A DNA stretch of 64,000 nt from Pyronema omphalodes. Lineage: Eukaryota > Ascomycota > Pezizomycetes > Pezizales > Pyronemataceae. Shown here piece after piece: positions 37,758-49,915 of this stretch. Below the pieces are notes generated by a model. The model saw nothing but the letters and a program-made list of their open reading frames with translations, had not been told where the DNA came from and ran no database searches. Within the stretch, counting starts at the first letter, position 1. Every line of letters starts with the position of its first letter. Position numbers and translations under genes: made by a program. Where the stretch lies: NCBI GenBank assembly GCA_024516155.1, contig JAJJXM010000096.1, forward strand, positions 1 to 64,000, in the 5' to 3' direction.

Positions 37758-39071
37758 TCAGTCCCGAATCAACCTCCGTTTCTTCGGCACCCTCTCCATC
37801 TCATCCTCTACCCCATGTTTAAGCCCCTCCAACTCCCTTTTCAACGTCCCCAACTCCATCTCCTGACCCTGAATCCTCGCCGCAACCTCCCTCACCATTT
37901 CCTCCGTCTCCATCACCTTAGCCATTTCCCAACCTCCCTTCCCATCCACCATTTCCTCCATTCCCTTTACCTTTTCTCTAACCCCCTCCATATCCTCCTT
38001 GACACTCTTGAACCCCTCCACCCCCTCTAAACAGCATCCAACAGCGCCAACAATCTCCTCAAAATCTCCTCTAACCTCCACATCCCGAAACTGCAGCTCA
38101 GAAACTTGCATATCCAGCGTCCCGACCTCCTGAAATAGCTTTGTACATCTCTCATCCTGTTTCCGTAGCTGAGCCGCGAAGCCGGAGAGTTTTTCATCAA
38201 TGAAGTCGGTTATGCAGAGGAGTTTTTTATCCGTTAGGGATTGCTGGGAGAGGAAGGAGTTTCGTAGGGACAGGTGCGAGGATTGTAGGGATAGCAGAGA
38301 GCTTAGCAGCTCATTGGGTGAGGATACTGAAGAGGGGATAGGGAGGGGTATAGGTGCGTCGTTCATGTGGCTGGAGAGGTTGGGATTCTCGGTATTTGGG
38401 TTACGTGGGGATAAGGTTTGAGGATATGCATAGCCGGGAGAATTTTGAGAGGGAATATGGAAATGTTTTAAATTATTGATGATTTCTAGCTCCTCGTGAG
38501 AATTGACGCTGGGGCTGTTGTCTTGGAGCTGTGATGCGGGATGCGAGACGTATGGAGAAGCTTGGGAATTGTGGATGGCTTGATCCGACATCAGAGTGTC
38601 TTCGTCCGAAAGATTGGGGTTATGGAAACTGCAGTCGTCACAGTCTTCGTCACTGCTATTGGTATCATCGGAAGTTGATGAATTATCAGAGACATCCTCG
38701 ACAACACCTTCATCCTGCTGTTGCTTCCCATTCCCCCCATTCCCCCGATACCTACCACCATCTCCCTCTTCACCCCCTCCATTCAAAATAACCATACCAA
38801 ACCTCCTCTCATTCCCCCCCTTATCAATTCCCTCACCCGTAAACCTAGGATCCCCAACCTCCGAAGCAACAACCACAGAATCCGTCAGCAACAACCGTCC
38901 AGCCTCATCATAAGCATTAACCCTGATCTTCAAGGAAGAAACCGGGACTGGAGCTTTGTCTATGGAGTGGAATAGGAGGTTTCCTCGGGAATCGAAGGTT
39001 GAGACTCGGAGTTTCAGCGTGCTGATGTGTGCGCGGATTGAGGCGGGGATTGTTATGGGGATTGAAGACAT
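37758..39071 (-). CDS. Unrecognised 437-aa acidic protein with C-terminal coiled coil
   Basis: A single-exon frame of 437 codons, which I do not recognise. Two similar segments open the protein, LKLRVSTFDSRGNLLFHS and LKIRVNAYDEAGRLLLTDS, spaced about 29 residues apart. They suggest a duplicated beta-hairpin unit. A Gly-rich stretch, an acidic Ser/Asp region (DNSSTSDDTNSSDEDCDD) and a Ser/Pro/Asn-rich disordered middle follow. A coiled coil occupies the last 150 residues (REVAARIQGQEMELGTLKRE). It ends in PKKRRLIRD, which resembles a nuclear localisation signal. The length, codon structure and lack of repeats support a real gene. Any nuclear role is inference. Confidence 0.68.
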   Translation of the reverse strand: MSSIPITIPASIRAHISTLKLRVSTFDSRGNLLFHSIDKAPVPVSSLKIRVNAYDEAGRLLLTDSVVVASEVGDPRFTGEGIDKGGNERRFGMVILNGGGEEGDGGRYRGNGGNGKQQQDEGVVEDVSDNSSTSDDTNSSDEDCDDCSFHNPNLSDEDTLMSDQAIHNSQASPYVSHPASQLQDNSPSVNSHEELEIINNLKHFHIPSQNSPGYAYPQTLSPRNPNTENPNLSSHMNDAPIPLPIPSSVSSPNELLSSLLSLQSSHLSLRNSFLSQQSLTDKKLLCITDFIDEKLSGFAAQLRKQDERCTKLFQEVGTLDMQVSELQFRDVEVRGDFEEIVGAVGCCLEGVEGFKSVKEDMEGVREKVKGMEEMVDGKGGWEMAKVMETEEMVREVAARIQGQEMELGTLKRELEGLKHGVEDEMERVPKKRRLIRD

Positions 39072-41498
39072 GGTGGTTGTTTAGATTGTATGAAAAATTT
39101 AGATTGAATTGAGTTAAACTGAGTTAATTGAATACAGTGGGCTGTGGTTGATAGTTGGGGATGATGGTTGATAGTTATTGAAAGAGGTATGGTATAGATA
39201 ATCGATACAGCGGATATGTACTTAAGTTGATAGGTTACTGAAAAGTTGTAGTTTATAACAAGTTACAACTCCGGAGTGATGAACTTGGTGATATATAGTA
39301 CCAGAAGCATCTTGAATATGATTCGAGATGTTGGTTAAGTTGTCGGATTATTGGGTATAGTCAACATGTTTGGAATTAGGCATTATTCTTATTCATAATG
39401 GAGGACATACTACATACTCCATACTCCGTACGGAGAGGTAATTTATTTCCACTCCACACGCACAGAAGAATGTTTAGTAATTAATATGATGTGGCAATAT
39501 TTTTTAAGTTTTCATTACTATTGATTATTCCCGAATCAAAATATGGAGATACTTTTCCTGATCAGGTCATGCACATAAAGAATAATGAAAACAACAAAGA
39601 AAAATGTCGAAATGCTGATAAATACATGTAGGTACATGTAAACAATGATTATCAAATCGATTCCCCATTGTCCCTGCCACTACCACTACCGTACCAATAC
39701 CAAAACGATAAAGGCGTTTAACTTCACTCCGGAAATTTCTTCCTGGCTTCCTCGTTAGCCGTATAGTGATTTCTCCTGAACCTACTACCATTCATAGACT
39801 AATAACCAACAGCTATGTAGTTGATCCCCATGCTCTTATATCGCTGGGTGTTTGGTGTACTCTCAGTCTTCCGGTCTCCCAGTCGCCCAGTCTCCCAGTC
39901 TCCCAGTCTCCCAGTCTCCCAGTCCCCCAGTCTCGCAGTCTCACAGTCTCACAGTATCCCAGTATCTCAGTCTGCCAGTCTCGCAGTCTGCCACATATCC
40001 CGATATTTCAAGCCGCAACTTCTAAAAAGAAAAGGAAAAAAGAAAACTGATAGATTACAAGAAGTATTTCGCTATTTATTAATTTATTTATTTATTATGC
40101 AGATACAGAAAAAATAAAGATAGAGATGGCGATGGGGATATATCATGTTGAACTCCTTTGTGATTTACTCTTCAGTGTTGATTGGGGACGTACACAAGAT
40201 AGGAGGCAAGTGAAGACCGCCTAGTTTTGTCTGGAGGGGGTTCCCGATAAATGGCTCGTGAGGCTGGACTGGCGACTTTAAGGAGAGGAAAGAAGGATTT
40301 CATGATGGTGGATAAAAGGTAAACGGGAAATTAGATTGGGATTCTGGGGAGTATTCGCTGGCATTTCTGGGATTTCTGCCGCAATGCCACAATATTTATA
40401 CTACATACTCTCACCATCTCCTGGAAAATCTCCTAATATGAGAACTGCTACTGCTGTGGTAATTTTACCACGAAGTCAATTCCTCTAAGCTCTTGGTAAC
40501 ATTATCCGGAACATCGTTATCTGGAAACGTTATTAGCAGAATTAGCGGAGTGTAAGAAAAGCGATATTGGACTTAATTGGGCTAGTCGTATTTTTGTCTT
40601 GTATAGATGTATGTATAGAATATACAAGTTTCAAAAACTCGCGATTATATCACGGATTTTGGGAGAAAAAAGTCTCGAGCCTGAAGCTGGCATGAATCAC
40701 TAATAGTGATGTTTCAGCTTCTTCATCAGCAGCACAGATTTCTAATGTTTACCACCTTCCATCAGTAATCGATAGTCAACATATCCAACTCCCCATATCC
40801 ATCCCCTTAAACTCTCTCACATACCCCGAAAAACCACCACGAAAACCCATCTAGTAGAACATCGTCCTCGATCATTTCTTTCATCAATGCAAGATGATGG
40901 AGGGTATCATGTGACAATATCTCTTTCATTAGCATATACTATTCTGGAAATCCCAACTTCCAACATAAAAAAATCCTCTCCCCTACAACAAAACAAAAAA
41001 AACAGTAAACAAAGAAAGAAAGAAATTCGAAAGCTAATACACAGGTACTAAAATAAAATAAAAATCCCCACTACTATCACTACTACTACCAGTGCTACTG
41101 CCGAAAACATAAAATGGACGAAAAAAAAAAACAACAGAAAATTATCCTAGTATCTTGGGGTATGTTCTTCTTCCTATGCTCGTGCTCGTGCTTATTCTTC
41201 TTGGTATCTTTATCAATTGCAGGTAAGCTCTTCATCAATTGTTCACTTCGCCAACTCCCCACTTCGCCTTTATCCTTTCACTCCTTCCCCCAATCATTGT
41301 CGTCATAGTCCCTGAATTCCCGCAATCCTCACCAATCCACCCTCTTAACCCTTAACCACTCACCAATCCCCACAAATCCAATCCCCGGCAATTACTATTT
41401 AATCCCTAAACCTCACCCCTCCTCGGCCTATACAACTCAGCACACATCCTTTATTCCTCATTCGCAACCCCCTCAAACCAGTAGATGTTATCGAAATA
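39072..41498. other. Intergenic region
   Basis: It holds the promoter of the 437-aa gene at the left and the 3' UTR of AP-2 alpha at the right. An 8-bp CAGTCTCC array lies at 39876-39990. A 64-codon plus frame (41114-41308) has a hydrophobic run, but it lies in the 3' flank of AP-2 alpha and shows no family resemblance. Confidence 0.6.
39876..39990. repeat. 8-bp tandem array, unit CAGTCTCC
   Basis: About 14 imperfect copies. Drift (CAGTCTCA, CAGTATCC, CAGTCTGC) increases toward the right end. Confidence 0.88.
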
Positions 41499-44400
41499 TT
41501 ACCTATTCTCCGGCGGCGGACTTCCAAGCGCCAATCTTCCTTCCATGACTTTGATTAAAACGGGGGGAACTGCTTCATCTGTTGCTCTGACTGTTATTCT
41601 GTACATCTATTTTGTCGTTGTTAGCTTGGGTGGTTCCTGGGTGGTCTATGGAACATAAAACAGCAAAATATTTGGGTATATCATAGAATATGATTGGACC
41701 TCGGCCCAGGGTCTTTGGAAAGAAGAAAGGGCAAAAGGTGACTTACTCCTTGTTCAGTATTCGGTTCCACTCTCAGGAGACACCCATATTTCCCTCCTTC
41801 CGTGGTATGCAGCACTCCCGCACAAACAAAATTCTTAGCATTCGGATCCACACCATCGAGGACTCCCCATCTGAAACCCTCAATAACCCTTCTCGTACGC
41901 GGGGGTTCAATTCTATGTCCCTTAATCCTAATTCCAAATACCTTCTGCGATTCCCTTGGGGGGCCACCAATCTGCTTCCATCTCTTAAAGAAGTCTTCAC
42001 CTGACAACTGAGCCGGCTCCATGAACTTCGTAGGCACGACGGGGAGCTTCAAAGTAAGCGCCTGCAGAGCACCGGCAAGGTATGAGATACGGATTGTTGG
42101 GGCTTCGGTGAAGATGTTGATAGATTCTAGCATGATGGTTTGTTGCGTTTGAGATTCGGGGTGGACTGTTGGGTCGGGGATGTTACTTGGGGTGATTGAT
42201 AAAGCGTGAGGTGCGTTATTGTGGATGGTGGTTGTGAAACTGTTTATCGGTGCGCTACTTTTATTGGTGTAGTAAAGGATAATACAACCTTTATGAGCGC
42301 GATATTCGGATCTCAAACCAACCTGAATCTGACCGTCTTCGAATAATACTCCCTCGGATCTAATAAGTAAGCGGTTGTAGCCAACTTCCCAGTCGGGGGA
42401 GAGATGTGCAGTTGAGGCAAGGTTGACGGGGGGTTTTTTGACATCGCCGTTTATGTCTAGGCCTGCGAGTTCCTGGGTAGGAGTGAGGGCTAGCTTGGAT
42501 GGGGAAACGCCATTGGTCGTAGGTGTCGGTGTTCCTCCGTTGGTGAAGGAGCGTTTTAAACCTGTGTTGAGAGTTAGGTCGAAGCCTTTTTGCTTTTCGT
42601 TGGCATCTTTACCGCCGATAACCCAGGTGCGTTTGTCGGAAGTGCCGGCGTGTTTTTGATGCAGGCGAGAGAGGAGAGCACTGGCGCGCTCGGGGAAGGG
42701 TGGCATTTCGTCGCATACTGTACGAAGGAGATCATCCGTGGGAAGTGTCGCCAGGGCGAGGTATTCGCATGCCCGCTGCTGAAGCTCGGGGTCTAGTGTG
42801 TGCGAATAAGCACGGAACACTTGAAGGAGCTGTGGCTTGATTTCGGGAAAGAGGTTGACGAATTTGATGAAGCTGGACAATAGGATGGCACGGGTGGTTG
42901 AGGTACAACCGTTGAACTTGGATTGGAGAGCCATGAACTGTTCAATTGGGCTGCAACCGGGGTTATCGGCAATAAGGTGACCGAATTCTCCTAGAAGGTA
43001 TCCTCCAATCTTGACCAAAGTTTCATGGCATTGGACGGCTTTGATGTGTTGGAGGATGTTCTGTGCTGCGTACATTTGGAGCTCTTCGTTGTTGGTGACG
43101 ATTTGAATCACTCGTTGCCAGACTTCGTCGGACACATGGTCTCCAGCCATACTGATAAGCCGCAGCGAAATATCGACATACCATTGGTACTCGGTGGCAT
43201 ACTTCTCGGTTAGAATGGCGATCTTCAGTACCATCTCCTCTCTTATGGCGAAGTCGGCACCGGACAGATACTTGAGGAGCTCGGAGACAATAACTGTGGC
43301 ATTAGTGGGATCGCACATGCTGTACAAAAGATCCAGTGCCTTCCTGCGAACAGAGATATCACGATCCCGAAGTGAGCCAATAATGGTGTTTTGGTGCTTT
43401 TTAATGGGTTCCAACGTTTCTGATCTGGCAGCCAAGTGGGTCATGGCCTCGAGACCTAAGTAACGGACGTTGGTCTCTCTGGAAGTGATAAATCTACCAA
43501 GGCGAACTGCAATTTGGGTCATCAAGCCGGTCTCAGAATCCAGATGAATTGCCAAGTTGATAGCCTCAAAGAGCACTGCGTTCTGTGCATTGTTCTGTTG
43601 GACATTCTTTGGCGTATCAGAGGCAGAGTCGAGGATTTGTTGCAGTGATTCCCTAATCATGTTCTGAACATTTACATCCTCTACAGTAAATTATTAGCAC
43701 CATGAGAATTTCACATTACAAATGACAGTGCTTACCAGATGGAGGGTAGTACTGAAGCAAACGGAGAAGCTTGACTTGAATCCATGGACAAGGGACTTTG
43801 TAATAAATGTAGTCCTGCGAGTATTCGTTATCCACGACGACACGTTTTAGCCTGTGCGCTGCCTTGACATAACAAGTCTTGTATGCCTCTGCATTATCCT
43901 GTGCCAGCGCCATGATAAGGGACGTGACTGATAACGTAACTCCCAAATCCGGATCATCCATGATGGAGATTATTCTCTCCGCCCATTCATTCTGGATGAT
44001 TCCGGGGAATTTCCGGTACAACCGAAGCAGAGTCAACGCAGCCTTCTTCTTGACGAACGATTTCGACGTACTACAAACCTATTAGTTAAAACACGACGCC
44101 GGTAGGTGACCTGTGAGTGACACACGGTGAAATCAAAAGCCGATGTACGTCGGGACTGAGCGCCTCTCCCATTTCCCTTCCTCCGACATTCGCAATAGCA
44201 TGTAGCGCCAGACAGTTGTTGAGTTCATTGTGATCCTCGAGATCCTTTTTGATACTGTTGACGACTAAATGTAAAAAGTCGTGTTTCTCGTTCAAGAAGA
44301 GAGTAACGGCGAGGTAACCAATCTGTTTCTCGGAGTATTTGGTAGCGGAAACGAGGTTGACGGCTTCGAGATGACCGAAATCGACATTCCAACCGAGGAT

Positions 44401-44843
44401 ATAGATGTAGAGAAGCTATTAACATCGGCGTCAGTGAATTTGAATTGCACCCTCATCCCTCATCTCCTCCGACATACCTTGCAGACATATTTCTTTTTAT
44501 GATATCCATTCAAACTACCATCTTCTCATATCAATTAGCTTCCAACTCCGCACGGTTCACCTGGTAGTAATTGCCTTTAAACTTCTGTCTTTTGTGGGCA
44601 CGTCAGTACCAGCATCCCACGACTAAGCATAAGGACCAGGACGACACAAACCGGATATTCGCAAGTTCCTTATTTATTCGTTTCTCTTCGAGTTCTCTTG
44701 CGCGCGCATTACGTAAATCGGCGATAAACTGAACCAGTCCTATAAATTATAGCAAGAAAGTTTGGCAATCGTTAGACATCGATCAATTCCCATCGCATCC
44801 CCTTCTTCTAGTGTGCGCAAGACATACCTCGCATAGACGACAT
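41499..44843 (-). CDS. APL3: AP-2 complex subunit alpha (alpha adaptin)
   Basis: Large subunit of the AP-2 clathrin adaptor, acting in endocytosis at the plasma membrane. Eight exons (44843-44828, 44739-44652, 44588-44575, 44521-44478, 44415-44126, 44070-43736, 43680-41747, 41606-41499) close to 942 aa, close to the family length. The trunk begins GLVQFIADLRNARA, RINKELANIRQKF and GYHKKKYVCKLLYIYILG. Conserved blocks follow: NNCLALHAIANVGGREM, NAVLFEAINLAIHLDSE, REEMVLKIAILTEKYA and EMPPFPERASALLSRL. The appendage includes SEDFFKRWKQIGGPP-like residues and ends MYRITVRATDEAVPP. Exon 1 has 16 nt and exon 3 only 14 nt. The intron after exon 3 needs a GC-AG splice pair (donor GGCAATT) to read FKDGSLNGYHKKKYVC. 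The other introns are GT-AG. Confidence 0.95.
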
Positions 44844-46026
44844 GGCGACGGATGTGGTGTAGTTGTACCGGTGTTCTCAGTTGCTTTGGTGAATATCTTC
44901 GCTTCTTCTATCGTGCGCTCGTTTGTTCGCGGGTTGGTAATCTCGCGCAAGGTAAGCCGTCTCAATGTACCGGTGTAGCTGTAGTAGCTCCAGCGACGCG
45001 TATCTAGAGTACCGACAGTAGTAGCGAAGTAGGGGATTCGTGTAGATTGGCGCAGTTGGCCGGGTATTTCCAGTCGCCTTTACGGCGCTCCTTTTGCCGT
45101 GGGATATTCCGTGGGATTCCTCGGTTCTTGTAGCCTAGCGAAGGTGTTGGAGCACAATTTGTTATAGTTCCGGCGGTGTCAAGTTGTGTTTCGAAGGCAC
45201 GTTTTCTCACACGTCTTGAAGATTTACTAGAGGCCCCCCCTTCCCGTAGCGCCGCTTCCAGAAGGCCAGGAAGGTTTCCCCGGGAGGCGTCGATGGGCGG
45301 TATTGTTGAATATATATGAATCTGCTCGGAGATATGTCATATATTATCTCATTTTTGACGCAGATAGTCCAAGGTATTTCATCAATAAAAACATGTATTT
45401 TCCATCAAGCTGCAGCTCGCCCGCTTTACAGCTGTAAATAGCTGCACAAGCATCGCGATGCACATCACCGCGCAACTCAATTGAGCTGAGGCAACAGGCA
45501 TCGCGAGTATATTAACAATCTCTGTCAATAAGTATCTTATGTCTATACTATGAATTTTTCCTTCAAAATACAGCCTGAATATTTATCGTTCCAATATGTA
45601 TTGTAAAATCATAATATCATTTTTGCAAATTGGCATTCGGAACCCGATAAGGAGACCTGGCACGTGCGGATTTAAGGTTTGAAACCGGTCAGGTACGAAA
45701 GTCAATGCATCGCTTCATTGCTTGCTCGAGCAATTCCCCACAACCCTCTGCACTGAAGAATGACTGGGAATGAATGCCAAGAGGACATAATTCAGCTCTT
45801 GCCATGTACCACCACCGTGAACCATTACGCCGTCTAGTTGTTGATTATCTTACAATTCTATATGCCAAAACTTTTGCTCCTTTTGTTCGCCTTCCCTGAT
45901 TCAAAACAATCAAACCGCTATGTCTCCAGATGTAGTAAATATATCAATACTTAACCTCTGTACTTCATATTCTCATCCAACTTCTGTATAACCGTCAGCC
46001 TATGTCCCTCAATCTCCATCATTGCA
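44844..46026. other. Intergenic region AP-2 alpha - TRM1
   Basis: It holds the promoter and leader of AP-2 alpha and the 3' UTR of TRM1. Short palindromes such as AGCTGTAAATAGCTGCA lie around 45420-45450. I find no RNA gene or repeat family. Confidence 0.55.
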
Positions 46027-48152
46027 TCAACTCACTCTCTTCTTACTCTCGCCCTCACCCTCCTCCTTCTCTCCCGCCGCCTTCCCAACCTCCACCCTCT
46101 GGCCACCGGCTCTGGCCATCGGCCCCCAATTCGCAGTAGGATTGACCTGGTACCTGACCACTCCACTCTCCTTATCCGCATCTTTCCCAAGCTCGATATC
46201 GAACTTGATATCCAATTCCTCTTTCCTAGGCTTATTCATGATATTATACCCAGGAGTACCCTCTTTACAAGCCCCCTCTTTCCTTGGCTTGCTCTCAATC
46301 CATCGCTTCATGACTTCCCAAACAACATCATGGGGTGCATCTGTCTTGATAGACGAAGGTTTGCAGTGGGAACGAGAGACCTTGTAGCCAAGTCCGATCA
46401 AAGCACCACGAAGAGCAGCGCTGGGAGGTGCTTCGCAGTGTAAAGTCTTAGACAGCTTGGAGGGGATGTGGAAGAAGGGGTGGCCGTTGAGGGTGGCTTC
46501 TTGTAAGGCGGTTTGAAGCATACCGGTGATGCGGGGGATGGTGCCGTAGATGGTGTCGTCGGCTTCTTCTACTGTGCTCAAGAAGCGCTCGACGAAGGCT
46601 GCAGAGTGGAGGGGGCCAGCCCACATGGGTCCACCAAGCTGTTATTATCAATCAGCCACTTTACCTCACATGATACGAATCATAATGGATGACCTACATG
46701 CATTGGTGACTTGCACTCTGGGCAGTTCTCCCCCACTGTCGGTGCTCTAGCGAGTCCAAACTTTGTGAAGGTTCCCTTGCCACTTTTATCGGTTTGTTCC
46801 TTCGCCTTTCCCAGTCTCTGTTCATACCAACTTCCACACCCCTCATCACAATTATAAACCACCATAGTCGTCGACGCCAACTTCTTGACATGCACCGGTC
46901 CATTCCTAACTCTCACCCAAACCCTCGCATAAAAGTCAATTGAAAGCGACAGGAGCGGTTCAATGTACAATCCATACTTCCCCGCTGTCTGGGCTACATT
47001 ATTTAAAATCAACCTCAACCCAGCTTCATGCGACCACTCTCCCTTAACCGGAAGACCCCCGTAGAGCGAATAACATTTCTCCGCATACCCTGTTGAAGCC
47101 CAAACTCCGGCGTCAGTGCAGGTGATACATAGGAGTCCTCCATCAGAAACAGCTTGTACAGCAGCATCCATAAACGGCGCGGCAGTTCCGTAGGGGTCGA
47201 GGTCAATTACTTCATATCGGGCAAAAGTTGGTTTCGACTCTCCGGATGGAGAAGGAGGTGCGGCGGCGGTAGAAAGGACGGAGTACATGTGGTGTTGAGC
47301 ATTGCCGAGACTGGGAACGATCTTTCCAACGGCTTCGGCGGCGCTGAGGGTAGCGGGGGAAGCTGAGCTGCCGGCTTCAGAGTTGTAGCGGATATTGCGG
47401 CGGATGGAGTCTACGGCAGCGGGGTCGAGATCGTTGGCGGTGGCGGAGGTGACTTGAGGAAGCTCCAGGGTGTACCGGAGAGCACGGAGACCGGTGGCGG
47501 AGAGGGCATCTAGGATAGCGAATTTCGGGGCCTTCTTAGTAGGAGCGGATTTGTCGCCTGCCTCTGTGGTAGGAGCTTCAGCGACTTCAGCAGCAGCATC
47601 AGTAGCATCAGCCATCTCTACAACCTCCTCCTCCTTCGCCGCGTCCGTAGCCGCCTGTTTCCCCTCCTTCTTGTCCCCCCTCATCTTCTTCCTCCCCTTC
47701 CTACTCTTCTCCTCCGTCCAAATATCCGCAAAAGTTTTGATCGCCAAAACACTCAAGTCGCGATTAAACTGTTGAATAGGATTATAAAAAACCTCTCCCA
47801 CGACTTCATATTGCTTTCCATGTTTATCTGTTTTAATACTTCTTTTCGGAAAGAGAACCGTAGCGTGACCTTCTTTGATTGCTGTGTAATCTGTTCCCTC
47901 GTAGGTTATGTCGGAGGAATAGGCAGGCGTTGGCTTCTGGGGAAGTGGTTCCTGCGTCACGGTTCGGAGTCGTTTGCCCATTGTTGCTGAGGTGGTGAAC
48001 AGGCGGATGCTGGGAAGAAATCTGAGTCGCTGAAGAGATTGCTCAGGCAGTGGAAGGGCGATCAGGCGGCGACCGAATGGGTGGGGGTTTACTGAGGCTG
48101 CGCGCGGAATGGGCAGAGAGAGAAGGCGTCGGAGAGGCAGGAGGCGTGTCAT
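46027..48152 (-). CDS. TRM1: tRNA (guanine26-N2)-dimethyltransferase Trm1
   Basis: SAM-dependent enzyme that makes N2,N2-dimethylguanosine at position 26 of tRNAs. Two exons (48152-46698, 46638-46027) join in phase 0 across a 59-nt intron to give 688 aa. The Rossmann motifs are FAILDALSATGLRALRYTLE and ATANDLDPAAVDSIRRNI. The catalytic-site motif is VIDLDPYGTAAPFMDAAV, near residue 313. A C-terminal zinc-type cluster has CDEGCGSWYEQR and NCPECKSPMH, then LGGPMWAGPLH across the splice. The ATG at 48152 opens an Arg/Leu-rich presequence (MTRLLPLRRLLSLPI) suited to mitochondria. The ATG at 47981 (MGKRLRTV) would give the nuclear form. The frame is open to another ATG at 48329, but that stretch looks like translated leader. 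Confidence 0.95.
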
Positions 48153-49915
48153 ACGGTCTCTGTCATAGTCTGTGATGCGGATGGAGGACGGAAAAATATT
48201 TAGCGCGGGGTAGGACGCGCTATGGAGGCGGAAGCGAGGGCTGGGGTAGGTGCGCGTATGTCGGCGATCATGTGAGGAAAAGCAGCGGAATGAAGAAGAT
48301 GAACGCGGATGAAAAAAAAGCAGGACCATGATTGATATATCAGTGAAAGAATATTATTTTTTTTTTCCTTTCAAAAAATGTATTTTCAGTGTATGTATTC
48401 GTAACATCAGGCATGCAATTCCCATCACCAATCCCTCGTCAATAACACCATCAACAGTAATTTCCCGATCCCCACGAACAGAAGCGCACAACAACACTAG
48501 GAACACTTATCCAGAGGAACCAATTCCTTCCCATAAATGGAACCAAATCAAATCAACGAACATAATCCAGCCTAATGGACCCCATATCACACTTCCCAGC
48601 AGCCGTTTCATTTCCCCATCCCATTCCATCCCTCCTTTCCCTATTCCCAGTTTCCCACTCCCGACCCCATCCTGCATACCACCGCGCACCTCCCGTCTCC
48701 TTTGTTATGCACCACAAAGCCCATAGACCCAGCAGTAACCAGAAGCACAATTCCCTCGTCCACCGCTGCCCCAGAGCCGATGCAGTATCCACAAATAATC
48801 GGTCATTAAATGAAACTATTTGTTTCAGGGAGGTCATTAGGAGTAAATACTATGCCTTCCAGACGCCAGTTGGTCAAGATACGGAATCTGTCTATACGTG
48901 AAGGTGCTGCCGTTGATATATTTGCAGAGCTTTGGAGGAGAGATGATAGACATCACACATCACTCGATGGCGGGCGTTTCACTGTCTATCACTCGCTGCA
49001 CTAGTTTCATGATATATCACTCTCTATAAATGGGTGACGCATATCAGAGCAGAAGTTTTATTTTTATTACACCACTGCCGCGCTAAGTGGATGCCGATGT
49101 GTGGTTAACATTCGCACTCACTGAGCTGACATCGCTATGACTCACTGGTGTCAGAGACAGTCAGGGCTCCGGTGATGGAGGGGGGAATAACCAGTACGGA
49201 GGCTATTTTACTGAGGCCGGTTCCCATCATGTTGAACAGATGCGTGAGTGACATACAGTGATAAGGATGGCAGTCGAAGGAAAAGGTGGAAATATTTTTG
49301 TCATTGACCAACAAGCAAACCAGAGTGGGACAGGAGTGGGATGAGATTGGACTTTTGTTTATTTATTTCTTTGTTGTCTCAAGACCTTTATGCAACCTTG
49401 AGCTGGTAACAATGAAAAGATGATCACAGAAAAAGTATGTAAAGCGGGGGACCTAGGGTTTGTTTGATTTTGATTTGATTTGATTTCCTTGAACGTTCCC
49501 AACCTTAAGGTTATGACGTATGCCACAGTCCAATTACATTTCAAGGCTCCAGCTGTTATCTTGGAGTCTCGCTGGGATCCGTCCCAGAGCGTACTTCACT
49601 TCTTGGGCCTGTTGCCACCTCTCTGTCTCCTGCTGGTTTTCATTCTCGTCGTTACATTCTGGAGCCCTGTTTGCTCTTTTCCCTTCTGACACTTTCAAGT
49701 CGACACTCTCACTTTGTTATTCGTACCCTTCCTCTGCTCTCTTCTGCTCACTTCTGCTGTCCTATGGTCTTCTGACTCTCTTCTCTCTCATCGCCTCTCT
49801 ACTTCAATCCACTCTGTTCCTTTCCTCACTTCTCCTCTCTTCTCTGCTCCATTACACTGGTCTTCGCTCCGCTTCTCTGCTCTTTGATTCCTCTTCACAA
49901 ATCTTGTAGCAAATA
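48153..49915. other. Intergenic region; pyrimidine-rich near the first LINE
   Basis: From 48153 to about 49500 I see only the TRM1 promoter and AT-rich spacer. From 49610 to 49905 the plus strand is CTCTT-rich and ends at the first LINE-like 5' end (49916). It may be host DNA or an upstream part of that LINE. No gene is supported. Confidence 0.5.

Noticed and set aside
41114..41308. Small plus frame with a hydrophobic helix and a following GTAAGC
   Set aside because: It sits in the 3' flank of AP-2 alpha, with no second exon that gives a sensible protein and no family resemblance. A small gene is not excluded.
48329..48329. ATG at 48329 as the TRM1 start
   Set aside because: The extra 59 residues are Ser/Arg/Phe-rich with no family counterpart. 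The ATG at 48152 already gives a plausible mitochondrial leader.
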